Part shown: positions 60,719-64,000 of the stretch, in pieces
Numbering within the stretch: the stretch's first letter is position 1
How the letters are laid out: the number at the start of each line of letters is the position of its first letter
NCBI RefSeq assembly: GCF_016616235.1
Contig: NZ_CP067100.1
Coordinates: 4,461,001-4,525,000, forward strand
Reading direction: 5' to 3'
Source of the DNA: Bradyrhizobium diazoefficiens
GTDB lineage: Bacteria > Pseudomonadota > Alphaproteobacteria > Rhizobiales > Xanthobacteraceae
Length of the DNA stretch: 64,000 bases
Translations under genes and position numbers: made by a program
Notes under the pieces: generated by a model
Database searches by the model: none
Told to the model about the DNA's origin: nothing
What the model saw: the letters and a program-made list of their open reading frames with translations, nothing else

Positions 60719-61813
60719 CTACCATCTGTATTCGAAGCCGACCGTGCCCTGGTGCGAGGTCAGCTCGTTGCGGAACTTGCCATCATAATTGACGTAGAGC
60801 CGCGCGGAATTGGTCAGGCTGAGCGAGGCCGAGGCGCCGGCATCCATGCCGTAGCGGCTCTCGCCGATGCCGGGGACGACGATGCTCTGGGTCCCCAGGC
60901 TGACCTGAATCGACCCCAAGTCCTGGTGGAAATTGTCGACGAACTTGCCATAGGCTGACAGATCCAGGATCTTCTGGTCGAAGGTGAAGTAGCGGCCGAT
61001 CTCGGCGCCGACCATAACGCGCGCGCGTGAGAGCGCGGTGGAACCGACATTGAGCGGATCAAGCCCGCCGGCCTCCTGGAACGCGGCGCTGGTGGCGCGC
61101 ACATATTCGACCGCGCCCTTGGGCACGATCCGCATCTGGTCCTTGGTCCAGTAATAGCTGATCTCGGTCAGAGCGCCACCGACCGCGGCATGATAGCCTG
61201 CGGTCGCAAGGCCGAAGCCGGTGTCGCGGCTGGAGCGGACCTTGCCGAGGCCGTGCACCACCGCGAAGGCCCAGGTCCACGGGCCCTTGTCGACCGAACC
61301 GCTAAAGCCGAGCTGCGTCAGATCGAGCGTTGCGGATTGCAGCGCGAGCGGCACGTCGATATCGGTGTGGCTCTGGTCGACGGAGAAGCCGAGATTGACG
61401 CCCGGCGCCAGCCGCGCGCCGAAGCCGGCAACGCCGCCAAAGGTCTTGCGCTTGTCGCCGGCGAAGTCGCCTTGCGCATCGGTGCGCACCGAAATGCCGT
61501 AGCCCTCGAACCAGCTGCGGTAGCGCGGATCTTCCATGCTCGCCGATGCGCCGCCGCCACCTGGATTGTTGCGAAGCGCGCGGTTGAAGCCACCCGACGC
61601 CTGGTTGCCGAGACGCTCCAGGAATCCCGAACCGAGATCGAGCATGCTGTTGCCGGCGGACTGATCGTCACTGGCCGACGTCGGCGATGGCATCGGCGGC
61701 ACTGGCCGCCTCTGCGCGAAGCCGGGAGTGGCAGCCGTCATCAGGCCAAATGCCAGCACGATTGCCGTGACAATCAACCTGGCAATTGCCCTGTCGCGCA
61801 GGATCGTGGTCAT
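60719..61813 (-). CDS. Autotransporter-type outer-membrane beta-barrel protein (364 aa)
   Basis: A signal peptide (LIVTAIVLAFGLMTAATPGFA) is followed by a short polar passenger-like region to about residue 95. About 260 residues of alternating strands come next, with the Gly/aromatic pattern of autotransporter barrels (SWFEGYGISVRTDAQGDFAG, FGFGARLAPG-type, ISYYWTKDQ). The C-terminus HQGTVGFEYRW ends in an aromatic, the BAM recognition signal. The passenger is minimal, so it may be a plain porin-like barrel. ATG 61813 begins the signal peptide. Confidence 0.85.
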   Translation of the reverse strand: MTTILRDRAIARLIVTAIVLAFGLMTAATPGFAQRRPVPPMPSPTSASDDQSAGNSMLDLGSGFLERLGNQASGGFNRALRNNPGGGGASASMEDPRYRSWFEGYGISVRTDAQGDFAGDKRKTFGGVAGFGARLAPGVNLGFSVDQSHTDIDVPLALQSATLDLTQLGFSGSVDKGPWTWAFAVVHGLGKVRSSRDTGFGLATAGYHAAVGGALTEISYYWTKDQMRIVPKGAVEYVRATSAAFQEAGGLDPLNVGSTALSRARVMVGAEIGRYFTFDQKILDLSAYGKFVDNFHQDLGSIQVSLGTQSIVVPGIGESRYGMDAGASASLSLTNSARLYVNYDGKFRNELTSHQGTVGFEYRW

Positions 61814-62255
61814 TCCACGGCCCCGTTCCAACCCGATCGTCTTCCGTATCCCCGAGAGCTGCGAAGCGCAGCGCATAACGACAAAATCCCAAAGCGAAAA
61901 ACGATGCGCAAAAATGCAACACGTACCGCGCTGCATGCGACGATTTGCGCTGAACTGCAACGGTGGGTCAACCGGGCGCGACGCGCGACCCGCAGTGATT
62001 GCCCCGGATTGTGGTTCCGCTGCCACAGGTTGGAAATAGCGGCTGGCTGCGGCCGGGCCGCTCTTGAAATTCGCGTGTGGCTTGCTAACGGGCGATTTTC
62101 ATGTTGCAATATTGGACACAATCGGAATTGGCCGCTCGGCTGTGCGTTTCGCGACATTGAGACTCAAGACTCGAACAGACTTCCGCAAGCCCGTTTGTGG
62201 CGTGGCACGCGAACAGCGGCCGCGTCTTTTTTGTATCTAGTGGAGGAGACTGAGG
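61814..62255. other. Long upstream region of the cold-shock gene
   Basis: 442 bases between divergent genes with no coding signal. TGGCACG-N4-CAGC at about 62197-62211 has GG-N10-GC spacing but a poor -12. A TTTTTTG run precedes the cspA-like ribosome site. Long untranslated leaders are common in cold-shock mRNAs; none can be proven here. Confidence 0.4.
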
Positions 62256-62462
62256 ATGCCGCAAAAGGGCACCGTCAAATGGTTCAACCCGACCAAGGGT
62301 TATGGGTTCATCAAGCCAAACGGCAGCGACAAGGACGTGTTCGTCCACATCTCCGCCGTCGAGCGCGCCGGACTCTCGACTCTCAATGAAAACCAGGTGG
62401 TTGAATACGACCTCGTGGAGAACCGCGGCAAAGCGTCCGCGGAAAACCTCAAGGTCTCCTGA
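62256..62462 (+). CDS. Cold-shock protein, CspA family (68 aa)
   Basis: MPQKGTVKWFNPTKGYGFIK carries RNP1 (KGYGFI), and VFVHISAVERAGL carries RNP2 (VFVHI). A single cold-shock domain that binds single-stranded RNA or DNA as a chaperone. GGAGGAGACTGAGG before the ATG provides a strong ribosome binding site. A terminator-like stem follows at 62498-62516. Confidence 0.97.
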   Translation: MPQKGTVKWFNPTKGYGFIKPNGSDKDVFVHISAVERAGLSTLNENQVVEYDLVENRGKASAENLKVS

Positions 62463-62497
62463 TCCCTCAAAGCACCGCGCGAGAGATCATGATGTTG

Positions 62498-62516
62498 CCC
62501 CCGGCTCCGCCGGGGG
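62498..62516 (+). terminator. Stem-loop after the cold-shock gene
   Basis: CCCCCGGC-TCC-GCCGGGGG is a perfect 8-bp stem with a 3-base loop, 35 bases after the stop codon, with only a short ACTTTA afterwards. Probably the terminator, with weak U-run. Confidence 0.6.
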
Positions 62517-62561
62517 ACTTTACCTGCTTATGGCGATTGAGCGTGTCGCGGCGCGACGTCA

Positions 62562-63218
62562 TCAATGCACCACCGGCGCAATCAGAAAATTGTCCGACGC
62601 AGCGCTGCCGGCCGTCTTACAGACATCGCCGTCGATCCGGACCTTGCCGGTCGCGAGCAGCCGCAGCGCTTCGGGATAAATGCGGTGCTCGACTTCGAGG
62701 ATGCGCTCCGACAGCGTCTCCCCTGTATCGTGGTCGCTGACGGGAACCGCGCCCTGCATCACGATCGGACCGGCGTCGGTCTCGGGGATGACGAAATGCA
62801 CCGTCGCGCCAGATAGCTTCACGCCGGCCCGCAAAGCCTGGCCGTGCGGGTCCAGGCCCGGGAACGACGGCAGCAGCGAGGGATGGATGTTGAGCATCCG
62901 CCCGTACCAGGCCTTGGTGAACTCGGCCGTGAACAGGCGCATGAAGCCGCCGAGACAGATCAGCTCGATGCCGTGCTGGTCGAGCGCTGCCTGCAGCACC
63001 GTCTCAAAGCCTGCGCGGTCCTTGCCGAACGGCTTGCTCTCGATCACCAGCGTTTTCACGCCGCTCGCCTTGGCCCGTTCGAGCCCTGCCGCATCCGCCT
63101 TGTTCGAGATAACGAGCGAAATCTCCGCCGGAAAATCCGCAGCAGTGGCGGCCCTGATCAGCGCGGACATGTTGGAGCCGCGACCGGAGATCAGGATGGC
63201 GACACGGCGCTTCATCAC
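62562..63218 (-). CDS. purN: Phosphoribosylglycinamide formyltransferase
   Basis: 218 aa. [20 protein letters not shown] binds GAR phosphate, and [34 protein letters not shown] (Asn, His active site) and [16 protein letters not shown] (catalytic Asp) are all present. It formylates GAR with 10-formyl-THF in purine synthesis. Its ATG overlaps the purM stop by four bases. Confidence 0.97.
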   Translation of the reverse strand: MMKRRVAILISGRGSNMSALIRAATAADFPAEISLVISNKADAAGLERAKASGVKTLVIESKPFGKDRAGFETVLQAALDQHGIELICLGGFMRLFTAEFTKAWYGRMLNIHPSLLPSFPGLDPHGQALRAGVKLSGATVHFVIPETDAGPIVMQGAVPVSDHDTGETLSERILEVEHRIYPEALRLLATGKVRIDGDVCKTAGSAASDNFLIAPVVH

Positions 63219-64000
63219 AGCGCCAGATCGAGGTGGCCGTTGTAGACAACGCGATGCTCGCCCTCCGCCGGGATCACGGTGCCGAGCTGCGCCACGGTCT
63301 CACCGGCATTGCTGAACACCCGCACGACCTCGTCGACCTTGTCAGGCTCGACGATGGCGATCATGCCGATGCCGCAGTTGAAGGTGCGCAGCATTTCGAG
63401 TTCGGCGATGCCGGCCTGTGCGGCCAGCCATTTGAACACCGGCAGCACCGGCAGGCGCGCGAGGTCAATGCCGACGCCGAGATCCTTCGGCAGCACGCGC
63501 GGAATGTTGTCGGTGAAACCGCCGCCGGTGATATGGGCAAGCCCCTTCACCGCGCCGGTCTCGCGGATCGCGCGCAGGCAGGATTTAACGTAGAGCCGCG
63601 TCGGCGTCAGCAACGCGCCGCCGAGCGTCATCACGGGCGCGAACGGCGCCGGTGCCTCGAAGCCGAGGCCGGATTGTTCCACGATCTTGCGCACCAGCGA
63701 GAAGCCATTGGAGTGCACGCCCGAGGAAGCAAGGCCGATCACGGCATCGCCCGCGGCGATGTCCTTGCGCGGCAGCAGCGTGCCCCGCTCCGCGGCGCCG
63801 ACGGCGAAGCCGCCGAGGTCGTAGTCGCCGTCCTTGTAGAGGCCGGGCATCTCGGCAGTCTCGCCGCCGATCAGAGCGCAGCCGGATTCGCGGCAGCCTT
63901 CGGCTACGCCCGCGACGATCGACGCGGTCGCCTCGGGGTCGAGCTTGCCGCAGGCAAAATAGTCCAGGAAGAACAGCGGCTCGGCGCCCTGCACCACGAG
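63215..64000 (-). CDS. purM: Phosphoribosylformylglycinamidine cyclo-ligase, 3' part
   Basis: The frame enters from the right edge; the visible 261 residues are the C-terminal three quarters. They contain [60 protein letters not shown] and [16 protein letters not shown], the family signatures. It makes AIR from FGAM with ATP. The ATGA overlap with purN indicates the usual purMN operon. Confidence 0.97.
   Translation of the reverse strand, partial: LVVQGAEPLFFLDYFACGKLDPEATASIVAGVAEGCRESGCALIGGETAEMPGLYKDGDYDLGGFAVGAAERGTLLPRKDIAAGDAVIGLASSGVHSNGFSLVRKIVEQSGLGFEAPAPFAPVMTLGGALLTPTRLYVKSCLRAIRETGAVKGLAHITGGGFTDNIPRVLPKDLGVGIDLARLPVLPVFKWLAAQAGIAELEMLRTFNCGIGMIAIVEPDKVDEVVRVFSNAGETVAQLGTVIPAEGEHRVVYNGHLDLAL

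Noticed and set aside
62197..62211. Sigma-54-like GG-N10-GC upstream of the cold-shock gene
   Set aside because: The -12 block (CAGC) is poor, and cold-shock genes are not known to need sigma-54.
1..64000. tRNA, rRNA, CRISPR, prophage or insertion sequence
   Set aside because: No tRNA T-loop/acceptor combination, no direct-repeat/spacer array, no transposase, integrase or phage structural gene was recognised on either strand.

Overview
The window is GC-rich chromosomal DNA from an alphaproteobacterium, most likely Bradyrhizobium or a close relative. This is inferred from gene content recalled from that group: a type II glutamine synthetase next to a DUF2735 gene, a GcrA-like regulator, a CheB/CheR-type HWE kinase, many small Bradyrhizobium-style proteins, and dispersed palindromic repeats. 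No rRNA, tRNA, CRISPR array, prophage or intact insertion sequence was seen.

Layout. 1-6.1 kb: 3' end of an HWE sensor kinase, small hypothetical genes, a frameshifted GDAG-repeat (RTX-like) protein, a GcrA-like regulator, a tiny acidic protein, an ABM-like protein and a dodecin. 6.1-14 kb: accessory-looking DNA with an MFS transporter, an AGMO-like sterol-desaturase-family protein, a 5 x 16 bp tandem array, a GlcG/LysR divergent pair, a broken Sel1 gene, a two-domain GrlR-like protein and two remnants related to it. 14-20.5 kb: glnII and DUF2735, a tyrosine phosphatase, SGNH hydrolase, SDR, DUF2161 nuclease-like and GNAT genes. 20.6-24 kb: a tryptophan-to-anthranilate set (esterase-type formamidase, kynA, kynU) with a thioesterase downstream. 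24.2-28 kb: an M20 deacylase, a PNPOx-like protein and a divergent MocR/PdxR regulator. 28-34.7 kb: exported proteins, CreA, an L,D-transpeptidase, a polysaccharide deacetylase and a DHFR-like protein. 34.8-41.5 kb: DoxX, malic enzyme, aspS and SelO.

41.5-48 kb is the most interesting block. A tightly coupled operon (NMT1/SsuA-type ABC importer, class III CoA-transferase, citrate-synthase-like lyase, SMP-30 lactonase) is divergent from an IclR regulator whose start is preceded by a perfect 19-bp palindrome. The inferred scheme is import, lactone opening, CoA activation and C-C cleavage of an unidentified organic acid. 48.2-52.3 kb: a metallophosphoesterase joined to a Ugp-like importer with no ATPase gene. 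52.3-60.7 kb: quinone oxidoreductase with LysR, ribonuclease D, a class III aminotransferase, and a GNAT-GNAT-isochorismatase-like set divergent from a LysR gene. 60.7-64 kb: an autotransporter-type beta-barrel, a cold-shock protein, purN and the 3' part of purM.

Four genes look broken by single-base shifts: the GDAG protein (two opposite shifts), the Sel1 protein, SMP-30 and a GrlR remnant. True decay and sequencing error cannot be told apart from this sequence alone.
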